A stretch of DNA of 64,000 nt from Pirellula staleyi DSM 6068 (GTDB lineage: Bacteria; Planctomycetota; Planctomycetia; Pirellulales; Pirellulaceae), in contig CAMDKL010000007.1 in NCBI GenBank assembly GCA_945900945.1, positions 1-64,000 of the forward strand, in the 5' to 3' direction. This document shows positions 63,983 to 64,000 of the stretch, piece by piece; the stretch's first letter is position 1, and each line of letters begins with the position of its first letter. The translations under genes and the position numbers were made by a program. The notes beneath the pieces are model-generated. The model saw only the letters and a list, made by a program, of their open reading frames with translations, ran no database searches and was not told where the DNA came from.

Positions 63983-64000
63983 GTTAAACCCCCCGGTTAA

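Noticed and set aside
1-64000. A complete defence, secondary-metabolite or phage system
   Set aside because: No restriction, toxin-antitoxin, CBASS, NRPS/PKS or phage structural genes were recognised; the isolated transposase pieces are remnants.

Overview
This window is almost certainly a planctomycete chromosome (Planctomycetota, most like Pirellulales / Rhodopirellula relatives). The evidence is family content: a type-IV-pilin-like DUF1559 protein plus a broken second one, a DUF1549/DUF1553 protein, several secreted FG-GAP/VCBS and SdrD-B-repeat proteins with degenerate LEPR-XLL-type N-terminal motifs, a dockerin protein with a GEVED domain, a TerC transporter, and a secreted formylglycine-generating enzyme. 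This is assigned by reading only; no search was run.

Layout. 1-800 is gene debris: an IS4-type transposase fragment and a sulfatase N-terminus fused by deletion to a beta-barrel fragment. 1.1-7.9 kb holds an extracellular set (DUF1559 protein, small lipoprotein, haem-motif FG-GAP lipoprotein, ASPIC/UnbV lipoprotein, TPR membrane protein). 8.0-12.9 kb has an ISAzo13-type transposase remnant, then a minus-strand flagellar set flgC-fliE-fliF followed by an FHA-GAF-SpoIIE phosphatase. 13-18.5 kb holds a 1393-aa SdrD-B/FG-GAP protein and a secreted WD40 protein. 18.9-25.7 kb carries central metabolism: sucA and ppdK. 25.9-33.8 kb holds an unknown membrane protein, TerC, PepD-type dipeptidase, a Tyr-rich secreted protein, DUF423, tRNA-Leu(UAA), a small HTH-like protein and an N-carbamoylputrescine amidase.

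33.8-40.4 kb is a decay zone around one intact gene (OtnK-type kinase). It holds a lipoprotein with a frameshift and two stops, a DUF1559 C-terminal stub, a two-TM protein split by an in-frame TAG, a roughly 2.5 kb secreted Pro-rich protein broken in three frames, and two small inverted-repeat elements. 40.4-46.9 kb has a 1718-aa metalloprotease/cohesin-like/dockerin protein and a vWA protein. 46.9-57.5 kb has upp, a DUF1549/1553 protein behind tandem hairpin repeats, a TolC-type lipoprotein, and the compact run ispE - zinc-ribbon SpoVG - formylglycine-generating enzyme. 57.5-64 kb has repeat-rich spacer, a GxxExxY protein with an internal deletion, an SDR + glycosyltransferase pair, type II NADH dehydrogenase, a sigma54-activator-like protein without its GAFTGA loop, and a small secreted protein.

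The most unusual material is not one new gene system. It is (i) nested palindromic MITE-like elements, one sitting exactly between two convergent stop codons with a CTA duplication, (ii) a dispersed repeat family whose modules are shuffled among different terminal repeats, (iii) a SpoVG with a zinc ribbon inside it, and (iv) a sigma54-type AAA+ regulator that looks unable to contact sigma54. I see no CRISPR array, prophage or recognisable defence island.
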